DNA of 64,000 bases from Roseinatronobacter monicus (lineage in GTDB: Bacteria > Pseudomonadota > Alphaproteobacteria > Rhodobacterales > Rhodobacteraceae): contig NZ_VFPT01000004.1 in the NCBI RefSeq assembly GCF_006716865.1, positions 62,001-126,000 of the forward strand. Reading direction: 5' to 3'. Position numbers and translations under genes: made by a program. Positions 28,464 to 37,538 of this stretch are shown here, piece by piece; the first letter of the stretch is position 1, and the number at the start of each line of letters is the position of its first letter. The notes under the pieces are model-generated. The model was not told the DNA's origin. It did not search any database and saw nothing but the letters and a program-made list of their open reading frames with translations.

Positions 28464-29034
28464 TTCAGCCTCCTCTGAAAGTTATCCCAGAGTGATTCAG
28501 AAAACCTCAACGAAGTCAAATACCGTGACACATGGGACTAGATATCTTGTCGCGTATTCACAAACACACGGCCTATGCCGGAAGCCGCAGCTTTCACGGA
28601 ATAAGTAAAACCACACCGGAGCAACTGGACCTCTTCGAAATACTCAACCTGCCAAAGCCAGCCTGACAGCGCTCTTGTTGTAACATTTTTGGCCATTCGG
28701 CCTGAATAAAATCAAACGCTTATCGATTTTGTTGATGAACTTGGGACTTCAGATTCAGGTGACTAGATCTGAGAGCGTCAATGCCTCTGATCAATCGCGC
28801 AAATTCGTTCAAAATCACTCTAAAGCCTGCACCTACTGCGCTTAAAGCGAAAAATAACCCTAAAGATCGCGCATATCGCTATTGCTCACTCACCGACCGC
28901 CTGAGGAAATGATAGCAAATGTGCTGTACTTCATCTCATAAGGCTACACAAATTGTTAGCATGAATCAAAGATTGTGATTGTGGTAGTTTAAATGAAAAT
29001 GGGCTGTATCTTTGGTATGTGTTGATGGGATCTA

Positions 29035-29805
29035 ATGATGTTACCGTTTCGAGAAGATGAAAGTGACAATAATCTAGTTCGCAACAGTTCTAAACTGTAC
29101 GGGTATGACGAAGCTTCAAGCCGACCTAACCTGGCACTCGGCTCACTTCTTGGCAGTATTCCCGTTGCGGTCATTATATTTCTGGTAATGCTGATTGCGA
29201 ACAAGCCTATTTCTCAGGCAGTACTGATAAGCTGGGTCGCTTCACTTATAGCCTTTTTTTTAATCCTAGCCTGGAGCATGTTTCGCCACTCGACGGATGA
29301 GGTCGAACAATCATGCGAAGCAACCAAGTCTCACGACACTATCATGGTTTGGAAAAACTATACGAGATATAATAATGTACAACACCCGCTTTGTATAGCT
29401 CTGGTTGCTTGCGATGGCGATCATAGTCGCGAACTTGCAGACAATCTTCTTGATCTTGGCCATAAAGTTTTTCATTCGAAGCACACTACTAGAGTTCTAA
29501 GGCGCATAGAAGCTCAACCAGAACATTGGGATCTTTTGGTTTTCGACATGGATTTGGTTTCTGATTTGAATGTAGGTTTGGACATCCTAATAGAGTTCAG
29601 ATCACTTAGTCCTTCAGTACCCGTCCTGCTTTTGTCGAGTACGGTGGAGCGTGATGAGTTTTCGGGTCATCGGCGGGTCATTGGAGACGCTACATTGCGC
29701 AAACCCGTTGTTAGCGACCGCCTGCTTGATGGACTTCATGCCACAGGCCATAATTTCCTCTCTTTTCATCAAGCAACGCACGACAACAAGGTTCTTGACC
29801 CATGA
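29035..29805 (+). CDS. Membrane-anchored receiver-like protein
   Basis: 256 residues. Two transmembrane helices at about 33-57 (LLGSIPVAVIIFLVMLIA) and 62-84 (VLISWVASLIAFFLILAW) form a hairpin with a short N-terminal tail. Residues 118-245 look like a response-regulator receiver: ACDGD near the acidic-pocket position, LLVFDMDL with the candidate phospho-Asp, VLLLSSTV at the Ser/Thr position and LRKPV with the Lys-Pro. There is no output domain. A receiver tethered to the membrane is unusual. It may be a phosphate sink or a partner of the kinases or of the NarL-type regulators encoded nearby on the other strand; no direct evidence links them. The 270 bp before it contain no recognised gene. 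Confidence 0.65.
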   Translation: MMLPFREDESDNNLVRNSSKLYGYDEASSRPNLALGSLLGSIPVAVIIFLVMLIANKPISQAVLISWVASLIAFFLILAWSMFRHSTDEVEQSCEATKSHDTIMVWKNYTRYNNVQHPLCIALVACDGDHSRELADNLLDLGHKVFHSKHTTRVLRRIEAQPEHWDLLVFDMDLVSDLNVGLDILIEFRSLSPSVPVLLLSSTVERDEFSGHRRVIGDATLRKPVVSDRLLDGLHATGHNFLSFHQATHDNKVLDP

Positions 29806-29819
29806 GCTATTGTCATCTG

Positions 29820-29866
29820 TCAGGTCTCGTTGTGCGGCATCTAAATCGCCGCACAACGATACCTGA
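29820..29866. terminator. Long near-perfect inverted repeat after the receiver-like gene
   Basis: Arms of 19 bp with one mismatch (29820-29838 against 29848-29866) separated by nine bases, starting 15 bp after the stop codon at 29805. Position fits a terminator, although no clear T-run follows on the plus strand. Confidence 0.5.
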
Positions 29867-29992
29867 CGCAGGAACGCCGGTCATATGGCGCGGCCTCGTC
29901 CGCTCCGCTGACCCTGCTGCAGGCGCTCGTATTGAGCAAGCACCACCAGCAGGAACTTATGGGTAATTGCAAGCCCAACCGGATGTATACTG

Positions 29993-30640
29993 TTAAAATA
30001 CCCCGCGCTTCATAGCAGATATTACCGCTTGCGTACGATTTCTCACACTCAGCTTACGACAAATCGACTTCACATCCATCTTTACGATCGTTTCCTCTAC
30101 TCCGATATTCTTCCCGATTTCTTTGTTCGGCATTCCTTCACATAGAAACCCCAGCACACGCATTTCGCGCGGCTTCAAGCCAATATCCGCAGCTTCAGCG
30201 TTCGGTGTCCGGTACATGAATTCGCCTGGAAGATACAATTCACCTTCTGCAATAATGCGCAGGGCATGTTTCAGTGTCCTGAGAGGCAAGGTCTTGGGAA
30301 TGTACCCGCAGGCACCGGCGCGGATTGCTTGCTCTACGACTGTCCAATTCGCAACGCCTGAAAACAGCGCTACAGAGCCCTCATTCGCGCTGATCAGACG
30401 ACGCATTCCATTCAGGCCATCCATGCCTGGCACTTCATAGTCGAGCAAAATAATGTCGAATCTGCCAGCTTCACCAATCCTGTTGAATGCGGCATCTACC
30501 GAAGATACCGATTCGGCATGAAAGCCTTTTTCTAAGCAGAGTGCTGCCAACAATACATCACAGATCAGGGAGTGGTCATCTACGATGAGAACAATCGAAT
30601 CTCTTACTTGGGTGCTTACATTTTTCTCGTATGTCGCCAT
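29993..30640 (-). CDS. NarL/LuxR-family response regulator, copy 1
   Basis: 215 residues. Receiver domain 15-130: VLIVDDHSLICD, phospho-Asp in DIILLDYEVPGMDGL, Lys in GYIPKTLPL. LuxR HTH at about 150-210 (LKPREMRVLGFLCEGMPNKEIGKNIGVEETIVKMDVKSICRKL). From about residue 47 to the end it is nearly identical to the copy at 37686-38333, while the first 46 residues are only about 60 percent alike. The kinase partner is not adjacent; the two large hybrid kinases are the nearest candidates. Confidence 0.9.
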   Translation of the reverse strand: MATYEKNVSTQVRDSIVLIVDDHSLICDVLLAALCLEKGFHAESVSSVDAAFNRIGEAGRFDIILLDYEVPGMDGLNGMRRLISANEGSVALFSGVANWTVVEQAIRAGACGYIPKTLPLRTLKHALRIIAEGELYLPGEFMYRTPNAEAADIGLKPREMRVLGFLCEGMPNKEIGKNIGVEETIVKMDVKSICRKLSVRNRTQAVISAMKRGVF

Positions 30641-30766
30641 CTCTAGTCGTCAACTTTCTGTGTCAGTGCGCCTTCTAAACGCGATATATGCTGATGATAA
30701 TGTTTGGCGACCCATAGCCGTCGTAATTTGATACAATCCATGACCTGCCCCCCGGTCGTCCCTCAA

Positions 30767-31647
30767 TCATAACGAGAGTCCTTGGGGTTGATAGTTGTCA
30801 TTTTGGGCTTGGGCAAGCGCGCCGTGCGCGGAGCCCTCAGATAGCTCAAGCGCTCGGCGCGCTTCAGCGGGTGTTTTGTTGCCCAGCGATGAGTGTGGCC
30901 TGACGTGGTTGTAATCATAGCGCCACAGGCCCAGTTTTCGCCGTGCATCGTCCAGGCTGTCGAAGATCTCCTCATTCAGGCATTCGTCGCGCAGGCTGCC
31001 ATTGAATGACTCGATGTAGCCATTTTGTTGCGGCTTGCCGGGGTCGAGATAATGCCACTGCACGTCGTTCTTCTGCGCCCATTTCAGAATGGCGGCACTG
31101 GTGAACTCTGTTCGTTGTCGCTGACAATGCTCTCTGGCTTTCCATACACGCGCACCAGCGCATCCAGTTCACGGGCCACGCGCGCGCCTGACAGGCTGGT
31201 GTCGGCAATCAGGCACAGGTTTTTCCGGCAGCAATCATCATTCACTGCCAGAATGCGGAATTTGCGTGATGCACCAAACGTGTCGGACACGAAATCCATC
31301 GACCAACGCTGGTTTGGGCGCAGCGCTGTTGGCATGGGTGTTCGGCTGCCGCGTGCGCGCTTTCGACCGCGTCGTCGGCGCACGGACAGCCCCTCTTCGC
31401 GGTAGATGCGGTAGAGCTTCTTTGCATTCATGATCATACCCTTGCGCTGAAGCAGAATGCCGATACGTCGATATCCAAACCGGCGTCGGCTCGAAGCAAT
31501 CTCATTCATTGCTTTGCGGATGTCCGGACTGTCAGGCGGGCGCTCCCGTCGCACAGTCTTCGGATCGACACCGACCAGGGCGCAGGCCCGGCGTTGCGAG
31601 ATTTGGTGATCCCTCATCGCCTTGAGCGCTGCGTCCCGCCGCTGCAT
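30767..31647 (-). pseudogene. IS3-family OrfB transposase with a 1-base deletion
   Basis: DDE integrase-core transposase. The first part (31084-31647) has the HTH-21-like start RRDAALKAMRDHQISQRRAC, then RWSMDFVSDTF (first Asp) and VYGKPESIVSDN (second Asp region). One base is missing near 31113: GACAACGAACAG should read GACAACGGAACAG, giving DNGTEFTSAAILKW. The second part (30767-31063) continues with GKPQQNGYIESFNGSLRDE, carrying the final Glu. Inactive as read. Confidence 0.9.
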
Positions 31648-31655
31648 CGGTGTCG

Positions 31656-31919
31656 TCAGGGTTTTCCCAGCAAATCCTTCAGCACGACATTGTCCAGCAT
31701 CGTATCCGCCAACAGGCGCTTGAGCTTCGCGTTCTCATCCTCAAGCTGTTTGAGCCGACGGGCATCTGACAATTCCATGCCGCCATACTTGGCTTTCAGC
31801 TTGTAAAATGAGGCCGGACTGAGCCCATGCTTGCGGCAGACCTCTGCCGTGGCCATGCCAGCTTCTTGCTCTTTGATCATCCCGATGATTTGCGCCTCGG
31901 TGAAACGGCTTTTCCTCAT
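31656..31919 (-). CDS. IS3-family OrfA (HTH) protein
   Basis: 87 residues: [20 protein letters not shown], an [27 protein letters not shown] and a leucine-zipper tail ([20 protein letters not shown]). Typical OrfA of the IS407 group. OrfB normally follows by -1 frameshifting. Confidence 0.93.
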   Translation of the reverse strand: MRKSRFTEAQIIGMIKEQEAGMATAEVCRKHGLSPASFYKLKAKYGGMELSDARRLKQLEDENAKLKRLLADTMLDNVVLKDLLGKP

Positions 31920-32064
31920 GTCGTCTGCTCCTTCAAAGGTTCGGCAGACTCTACATCAGATTGAGGGTAACCACCCGATTTGAACCGCCTGCTTCTGGGC
32001 GCTTCGCGATGTTATGAGATGTCTTTAACGACGTCGTTAACGACGTCCCTTATTGGAGGCATTG

Positions 32065-32442
32065 ATGCGCGGAGAAATACTTGGGGCTGAACGGCGGCGA
32101 CGTTGGAGTGATGAGGAGAAGGTGGCAATCGTACGGTCAGTTGGAGTCGGTGGGGCGACAGTGACCCAGATTGCCCAGCGTCATGATGTGACGCGGCAGC
32201 AGATCTATAGCTGGCGATACGATCTGAAGAGGAAGGGCCTTTTGCCATACGACCCTGAAACGGTGTTTTTGCCGGTCGAGTTTTTGGAAATGGACCCTGA
32301 GGCATCGAGACCTTGTGCGGTTAGTGATGAGCAAGACGGGCGGGTTGAGGTTGTTCTGCGCAATGGCCGGAGTTTGCGCATTGATACAGATGTCGATGCG
32401 TCTGCCTTGACCCGGCTGATAAAGGCGGTGGAAGCGGCATGA
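32065..32442 (+). CDS. tnpA: IS66 TnpA (HTH accessory protein)
   Basis: 125 residues. ATG 32065 has TTGGAGG upstream; the frame is open from 32053. RRRRWSDEEKVAIVRSVGV and TQIAQRHDVTRQQIYSWRYDLKRKG form the HTH typical of IS66 OrfA. Its stop overlaps tnpB by 4 bp (ATGA at 32439). Required with TnpB for transposition in this family. Confidence 0.93.
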   Translation: MRGEILGAERRRRWSDEEKVAIVRSVGVGGATVTQIAQRHDVTRQQIYSWRYDLKRKGLLPYDPETVFLPVEFLEMDPEASRPCAVSDEQDGRVEVVLRNGRSLRIDTDVDASALTRLIKAVEAA

Positions 32443-32786
32443 TTGGTCCGGGCACTGGGGTTAGGGTCTATCTGGCTTGCGGCTACACTGATATGCGTAA
32501 GGGGATTGCCGGCCTGTCGGCGATTGCACAGGATGTGCTACGCCAGCGCCCTGCGAGCGGCGCAGTCTTTGCATTCCGTGGGCGTCGGGGAGATAGGATA
32601 AAGCTGCTGTTTTGGGACGGACAGGGATTTTGTCTGTATTATAAAGTTCTCTCGAAGGGGCGTTTCCCATGGCCTTCGGCCTCTGACGGAAGCGCGCGTT
32701 TGACCTCTGCGCAGCTGGCCATGCTGTGGGAAGGAATGGAGTGGCGAAGGCCGGATTGGGGCGCGCCGCCAGCCCGTGTCGGATGA
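32439..32786 (+). CDS. tnpB: IS66 TnpB (accessory protein)
   Basis: 115 residues, the IS66 Orf2 family: VRVYLACGYTDMRKGIAGL, FAFRGRRGDRIKLLFWDGQG and FCLYYKVLSKGRFPWP are the successive family blocks. Translationally coupled to tnpA. Intact. Confidence 0.95.
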   Translation: MIGPGTGVRVYLACGYTDMRKGIAGLSAIAQDVLRQRPASGAVFAFRGRRGDRIKLLFWDGQGFCLYYKVLSKGRFPWPSASDGSARLTSAQLAMLWEGMEWRRPDWGAPPARVG

Positions 32787-32849
32787 TTTATCTTGCTGTA
32801 ATTGCTTGTTTTTAGTGGATATAAGGCTTGGGATATGGTATAAATTTCC

Positions 32850-34202
32850 ATGTCCCAAGCAGCGATTTCTCTCCCCAACGATCCGGCCGCTCTGAAGGTG
32901 ATGATCACCTCTTTGCAGGCAGAGAACCAGAAAATCCTGGCCACTTTGCGCGCGCATGACTTGCTCGTTCAAGCCCTGCGCATCCGGATTGCCAAACTGA
33001 AGAAACAGAAGTCCGGTTCCAGCTCGGAAAAGATCGAGCGTGAGATCGAACAATTGGAACTCGCGCTGGAAGACCTGAATGTCGCTGTTGCCGAGGCACA
33101 AGACACGTCGCCAGATGAGAGTGAGGACGCTGACACGGACGCAGACGCGCGTAATACCACAGCAGATGCGCCAGAAAAGAAGCAACGCCGTCGTCCTAAA
33201 GTGTCGCCTGATACCCCCCGCGAACGCCGTGAGCTTGATCCTGGTGACACATGCCCCGACTGCGGTGGCAATCTGCGGGTGGTAGGTGAGGATGTCAGCG
33301 AGTTGCTTGATATGATCGCAGCGCAGATGAAAATCATCGAAATCGCGCGCATCAAGAAATCTTGCCGGTGCTGCGAGAAGATCGTTCAGCCACCCGCCCC
33401 CAGCAGACCAATCCCGCGCAGCATGGCGGGCCCAAACCTGTTGGCATTCATCCTGGTCTCGAAATACGATGATCAGCTGACTTTGTATCGCCTCAATGAA
33501 ATCTTCGCCCGGATGGGAGCAGATATTTCCGATACAACGATGGCCGACTGGTGCGGCGGGGCAATGAAAGCACTGGCGCCACTGATCAAGATGATCGAGG
33601 ACGCAATCATGGCCAGCGATCTGCTACATGCAGATGATACACCTATCCGGGTCCTTGATCGAAGTCGACGAGACAGAGGGCTTGGAAAAGGTGTGAAAAA
33701 AGGCCGCCTGTGGGCCTATGTTCGCGACCAGCGCCCTTGGGCGGGAGGAGCCCCGCCGGGGGCTGTCTACCAGTTCGCCCCTGACTGGAAAGAAGAGCAT
33801 GTCCTGACCCACCTCGCCAAATCCAGCGGCATTTTGCAGGCCGATGGCTACAAAGGGTATACCAAGCTCTATGCTCCTGATCTCAACGGCAAGAGCCAGT
33901 TCCGAGAGGCTGCATGTTGGGCCCACCTGAGGCGCGACTTCCATGATGTTTGGATTGTGACGAAATCTGAAATCGCGCGCGAAGCGCTCGACCGGATCGG
34001 CGCGCTTTATGATATCGAGCGCCAGATCAACGGTCAGCCCGCAGACATACGCAAAGCAGTGCGCCAGGAAAAAACCAAACCCAAGGTCGAGGCCTTCCGG
34101 GTCTGGGCAGAGCAGCAATTAACACGCATCCCCGGCAAAAGCGATCTGGCCAAAGCGTTCCGGTATGGGCTGAGCCGCTGGAAGGCACTTACGCTGTTTT
34201 GA
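32850..34202 (+). pseudogene. tnpC: IS66 TnpC transposase, N-terminal part
   Basis: 450 residues before a premature stop. Coiled coil (25-80), zinc-ribbon CPDCGGNLRVVG...CRCCEKI, and DDE core with LLHADDTPIRVLD (Asp), LQADGYKGYTKLY (Asp). The frame is interrupted after WKALTLF at 34199 by IS21 copy C. The C-terminal 87 residues lie at 36745-37008; excising 34200-36744 restores a single frame of about 537 residues. Confidence 0.93.
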
Positions 34203-34316
34203 GAACGGCAGTGCAAAAGTGAGCCACGGAAGTGGCGTGATAATCTCGCTGCGGGCAGCGTAAAATGTTGCCACTTTGGCCCTTTCTGTTTGCAGGGAGG
34301 GCGGGAGATTTTAGTC

Positions 34317-35807
34317 GTGGATTTATATCTGAAGGTCCGCCTCGCGCGTCGGGGTGGTATGAGCGAACGGGAGGCCGCTGGCCATTTCGGGATTTCGCGT
34401 GCGAGCGTGAAGAAGATGATGATGTTTTCGGTCCCGCCCGGGTATCAGCGAACGGCGCAGATCAAGCGGCCCAAGCTGGACGGGTTCACCGGCTTCATCG
34501 ATCAATGGATGCAAGACGATCTGAAGCGTCCCCGTAAACAGCGCCACACCGCCAAGCGCATTTTTGAACGGCTATGCGACGAGCACCAGTTTCTAGGCGG
34601 TTACACGACGGTCAAGAATTACGTCCGAGAACAAGGGCGGCGCAGCCGAGAGATGTTTGTCCCGCTGGCGCATGCCCCCGGCCATGCTCAAGCGGATTTC
34701 GGCGAGGCGATGGTCGTGATTGGCGGGGTTGAGCAGAAGGCGCATTTCTTCGCGCTGGATCTGCCTTACAGCGATGCCTGCTTTGTTCGGGCTTATCCTG
34801 CGGCGGTCTCCGAGGCCTGGGTTGATGGTCATGTTCATGCTTTTGCATTCTTCGGCCGGGTTCCACAGTCGGTTCTTTATGACAACGATCGATGCCTGGT
34901 CGCGAAGATTCTGCCGGACGGCTCGCGCAAGCGGACCAAGCTGTTCAGTGGGTTCCTGTCGCATTACTTCATCCACGATCGTTATGGTCGACCGGGTAAG
35001 GGCAACGATAAAGGCGCTGTTGAGGGTCTGGTTGGATATGCGCGGCGCAACTTCATGGTGCCCATCCCACATTTTGCAACATGGGAAGCCTTCAATCTCT
35101 GGCTGGAAGAGCAATGCCGTAAGCGCCAGTCAGATGTCTTGCGCGGACATGACGACAGCATCGGGCAACGACTGGCGCGCGATCTTGAAGCGATGATGGA
35201 TCTGCCGGCGTCTCCATTTGATGCCTGTGATCAGGCCAGTGGCCAGGTAAACTCACAATCCCTGGTGCGCTACAAAACCAATGATTACTCGGTGCCGGTT
35301 GCCTATGGCCACCGTGACGTCTGGATCCGGGGTTATGTCGATCAGGTTGTCATCGGCTGTGGTGGTGATGTGATTGCCCGCCACCCCAGGTGCTGGGACC
35401 GCGAGGATATGGTCTTTGATCCTGTTCATTATCTGCCGCTGCTGGAGCAAAAGACCGGGGCGCTGGATCAGGCTGCCCCATTGGTGGAATGGGAGTTGCC
35501 AGAGGAATTTGCAACCTTGCGCCGCTTGATGGAGGCCCGCATGATCAAGGCAGGTCGGCGCGAGTATGTGCAGGTCTTGCGGTTGTTGGAGACGTTTGAC
35601 ATGGCCGACCTGAATGTCGCTGTCAAAAACGCGCTTCGCATGGGCGCGATTGGGTTTGATGCCGTCAAGCATCTTGTCTTGTGCCAAGTCGAGAAGCGGC
35701 CGCCCAAGCTGGATCTGGATGTCTATCCGTATCTGCCAAAGGCCAATGTCGGCACCACGTCGGCGGCCAGTTATATGTCCCTGATGAAGCGAGGGCAGGC
35801 AGCATGA
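34317..35807 (+). CDS. istA: IstA transposase of IS21 copy C
   Basis: About 496 residues from GTG 34317; chosen because the protein then begins with the usual DLYLKVRLARRGGMSEREAA of this IstA subgroup and a GGGAG site lies upstream (the frame is open from a TTG at 34290). HTH at about 15-45, DDE core with HAQADFGEAMVVIG (Asp), VLYDNDRCLVAKI (Asp) and GNDKGAVEGLVGYARR (Glu). A C-terminal MuA-like beta domain follows. Its stop overlaps istB (ATGA). Confidence 0.92.
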   Translation: MDLYLKVRLARRGGMSEREAAGHFGISRASVKKMMMFSVPPGYQRTAQIKRPKLDGFTGFIDQWMQDDLKRPRKQRHTAKRIFERLCDEHQFLGGYTTVKNYVREQGRRSREMFVPLAHAPGHAQADFGEAMVVIGGVEQKAHFFALDLPYSDACFVRAYPAAVSEAWVDGHVHAFAFFGRVPQSVLYDNDRCLVAKILPDGSRKRTKLFSGFLSHYFIHDRYGRPGKGNDKGAVEGLVGYARRNFMVPIPHFATWEAFNLWLEEQCRKRQSDVLRGHDDSIGQRLARDLEAMMDLPASPFDACDQASGQVNSQSLVRYKTNDYSVPVAYGHRDVWIRGYVDQVVIGCGGDVIARHPRCWDREDMVFDPVHYLPLLEQKTGALDQAAPLVEWELPEEFATLRRLMEARMIKAGRREYVQVLRLLETFDMADLNVAVKNALRMGAIGFDAVKHLVLCQVEKRPPKLDLDVYPYLPKANVGTTSAASYMSLMKRGQAA

Positions 35808-36567
35808 GCGACACTCCTCAAATCCTGCTGGACCATCGCCTCAAATCCCTGCGGCTGCCAACGGTGCTGCGAGAATATGGCAAATTGGCCCGCCAATGCG
35901 CCAAAGAGGGGCATGACCATGTTGAGTTCCTCGCACGTTTGGTTGAATTGGAAATGATCGACCGTGAACGGCGGATGATCGAACGGCGCATCAAGGCCGC
36001 GAAGTTCCCAGCTGTCAAAAGCCTGGATAGCTTCGACTTCAAGGCGATCCCGGCCTTGAACAAGATGCAAGTGCTGGAGTTGGCGCGCTGCGAATGGATT
36101 GACCGGCGCGAGAATGTCATAGCGCTCGGCCCCTCAGGCACGGGCAAGACCCATGTTGCTTTGGGCCTTGGCCTATCTGCCTGTCAAAAAGGCCTGTCGG
36201 TCGGCTTTGTTACGGCTGCAGCGCTGGTTCACGAACTGATGGAGGCCAGAGACGAACGCAGGCTCTTGCGGCTTCAAAAGCAGATGGTGGGTTACAAGCT
36301 GCTCATCATCGACGAATTGGGCTTTGTGCCGCTCAGTAAAACGGGGCTGAATTGCTGTTCGAGTTGATCTCCCAACGCTACGAGCGCGGCTCCACGCTGA
36401 TCACAAGCAACCTGCCATTCGACGAATGGACCGAAACCTTTGGGTCAGAACGCCTGACAGGCGCACTGCTCGATCGCCTGACCCACCATGTCAACATCCT
36501 TGAGATGAATGGCGAAAGCTACCGCCTTGGACAAAGCAAGGCGCGTCAGGCAACACCCAAAACCTAA
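35804..36567 (+). pseudogene. istB: IstB of IS21 copy C, frameshifted
   Basis: AAA+ helper ATPase: Walker A LGPSGTGKTHVALGLG, Walker B LLIIDELGFVPLS. Near 36343-36347 a G-run is one base short (ACGGGGCTGAA, where five G are needed to read KTGAELLFELISQRYERG). The 0-frame ends LSKTGLNCCSS; the rest, FELISQRYERGSTLITSNLP onward, is in the next frame from 36352 to 36567. Likely inactive unless the missing G is a sequence error. Confidence 0.9.
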
Positions 36568-36744
36568 ATCACGATCAGCACAGATTGGCCCTGACGGGCC
36601 AAAGCATCCGGGCAACCGCCAGCTATATGACAAGCGCGGCCGCCCGGATGCTGGCGCTCGTCTGGAAACTGATTACCCCGCCCCCAAAGTGGCAACATTT
36701 TGCGCTGCCCTTTGGCTCACTTTTACTCTGCCGTTGACATGTTT

Positions 36745-37008
36745 CTCGATGACGGGCGCGTGGCCATCGATAACAATGCTGCTGAGCGGGCGCTCAGGCC
36801 GATCGGAGTCGGGAGACGGAACTGGTTATTCGCAGGCTCAGATGCTGGGGGCGAAACTCTTGCGCGTGCCATGACCATTATCGAGTCAGCAAAGATGAGC
36901 GGTCTTGATCCACAAGCCTATCTGGCAGATGTTCTGGATCGCATCCATGATCATATGAACCCCCGCCTTGGGGAACTGCTGCCCTGGAACTGGAAGCCAA
37001 AAACCTGA
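36745..37008 (+). pseudogene. tnpC: IS66 TnpC transposase, C-terminal part
   Basis: LDDGRVAIDNNAAERALRPI contains the final catalytic Glu of the IS66 DDE core, followed by NWLFAGSDAGGETLARAMTI and the C-terminal AYLADVLDRIHDHM...LLPWNWKP. Direct continuation of 32850-34199 once IS21 copy C and one TGTTT are removed. Confidence 0.93.
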
Positions 37009-37017
37009 AGCCGCAGG

Positions 37018-37314
37018 ATGACCACCGTGACTAATCTCTGCACCCTCGAATATGTCGCGGAAATGCTCGGCGAGGACCTCGAGATGTTGGAGGCTGTCAT
37101 TTGGAATGATGACAACCTCAGTTATGGTGCGATCGTCAGCGTCCACACTGGAGCGGACGAATCCATCACGACCTTAACCGACGATGGTATCGAAGAGCTC
37201 AAAGACATGCTCAGCGATGCGCGCATATCACAGGATACATGGCATGCATTCCTCGAAGACTTCGTCGATGACCCCGAAATAATCGCACGCGTCAAGGATA
37301 AATGGCCGCGGTAG
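37018..37314 (+). CDS. Small acidic accessory protein of IS66 element 1
   Basis: 98 residues, strongly acidic, beginning MTTVTNLCTLEYVAEMLGED; it contains YGAIVSVHTGADESITTLTD and ends EIIARVKDKWPR. It follows tnpC by 9 bp and lies inside the IS66 inverted repeats, so it travels with the element. I know no function. Its 3' two-thirds and the IS66 end are repeated immediately downstream. Confidence 0.7.
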   Translation: MTTVTNLCTLEYVAEMLGEDLEMLEAVIWNDDNLSYGAIVSVHTGADESITTLTDDGIEELKDMLSDARISQDTWHAFLEDFVDDPEIIARVKDKWPR

Positions 37315-37538
37315 AAATCGGGCGGTTACGTTATGGTGCGATCGTCAGCGTCCACACTGGAGCGGACGAATCCATCACGACCTTAACCGACGATGGTATC
37401 GAAGAGCTCAAAGACATGCTCAGCGATGCGCGCATATCACAGGATACATGGCATGCATTCCTCGAAGACTTCGTCGATGACCCCGAAATAATCGCACGCG
37501 TCAAGGATAAATGGCCGCGGTAGAAATCGGGCGGTTAC
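37121..37538. repeat. Perfect 209-bp tandem duplication
   Basis: 37121-37329 and 37330-37538 are identical by direct reading. Each unit holds the last 64 codons of the 98-residue gene plus the 15-bp IS66 right tip, so the element has two right ends; the 8-bp target duplication abuts the outer one. Confidence 0.97.
37302..37523 (+). pseudogene. Truncated duplicate of the IS66 accessory gene
   Basis: Created by the 209-bp tandem duplication: an ATG overlapping the end of the first copy opens a 73-residue frame whose last 64 residues equal the C-terminus of the upstream protein; the first nine come from the duplicated IS66 tip. No ribosome site was arranged for it; expression is doubtful. Confidence 0.7.

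Larger units (their letters stand above)
27306..28538 (-). mobile_element. IS630-family element 3, innermost member of nest 1
   Basis: 1233 bp, different from IS630-1. Tips GTCCCCTGATTCAGG and, from the other end, GTCCCATGTGTCACGG; TA at 27304-27305 and 28539-28540. Two minus-strand frames overlap at an A7 run, as in IS630 members that use -1 frameshifting. Confidence 0.92.
25782..28666 (+). pseudogene. IS1634-family (IS4-like) transposase split by an IS630
   Basis: First part 25782-27305: MYTRISKSGGRSYLQLVEGH, FYDLTTVRIHG (first Asp), ILVADRGLLS (second Asp), and a C-terminal ADIERGFKVLKSDIEIAPVHHR with the Glu of the YREK-like motif. The frame is cut after QLAL, and continues at 28541 as DILSRIHKHTAYAGSRSFHG and KTTPEQLDLFEILNLPKPA, stop 28664-28666. 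Removing 27306-28540 restores one frame of about 550 residues. The broken first part ends at a TGA inside the IS630 (27314). Confidence 0.92.
25613..28745 (+). mobile_element. IS1634-family element, middle member of nest 1
   Basis: Ends CCGAAGTTCG (25613) and, inward from 28745, CCCAAGTTCA are imperfect inverted repeats. A 6-bp direct repeat ACTTCA flanks it at 25607-25612 and 28746-28751. Without the inner insertion it is about 1.9 kb, usual for the family. It sits in the 3' end of the IS630-1 transposase gene. Confidence 0.9.
24471..28763 (+). mobile_element. IS630-family element 1, outer member of nest 1
   Basis: Tips GTCACC at 24471 and GGTGAC at 28763, each next to the TA target dinucleotide (24469-24470 and 28764-28765). 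Removing the inserted 25613-28745 plus one copy of ACTTCA leaves 1154 bp, matching the uninterrupted copy at 43274-44425 (1152 bp), including the GATTCAGGTGAC end at 28752-28763. Confidence 0.93.
34200..36739 (+). mobile_element. IS21-family element, copy C, innermost member of nest 2
   Basis: 2540 bp, unrelated in detail to copies A and B. Tips TGAGAACGGCAG (34200) and TGTCAACGGCAG (from 36739), followed on both sides by AAAAGTGAGCCA. 5-bp duplication TGTTT at 34195-34199 and 36740-36744. istA is intact, istB frameshifted. Confidence 0.95.
31967..37538 (+). mobile_element. IS66-family element 1, middle member of nest 2
   Basis: Left tip GTAACCACCCGATTT at 31967, right tip (leftward from 37538) GTAACCGCCCGATTT. 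The 8-bp duplication GATTGAGG lies at 31959-31966 and 37539-37546, inside the IS3 right end. Carries tnpA, tnpB, tnpC (split by IS21 copy C), and a 98-residue gene whose 3' part plus the IS end is duplicated in tandem. Confidence 0.95.
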
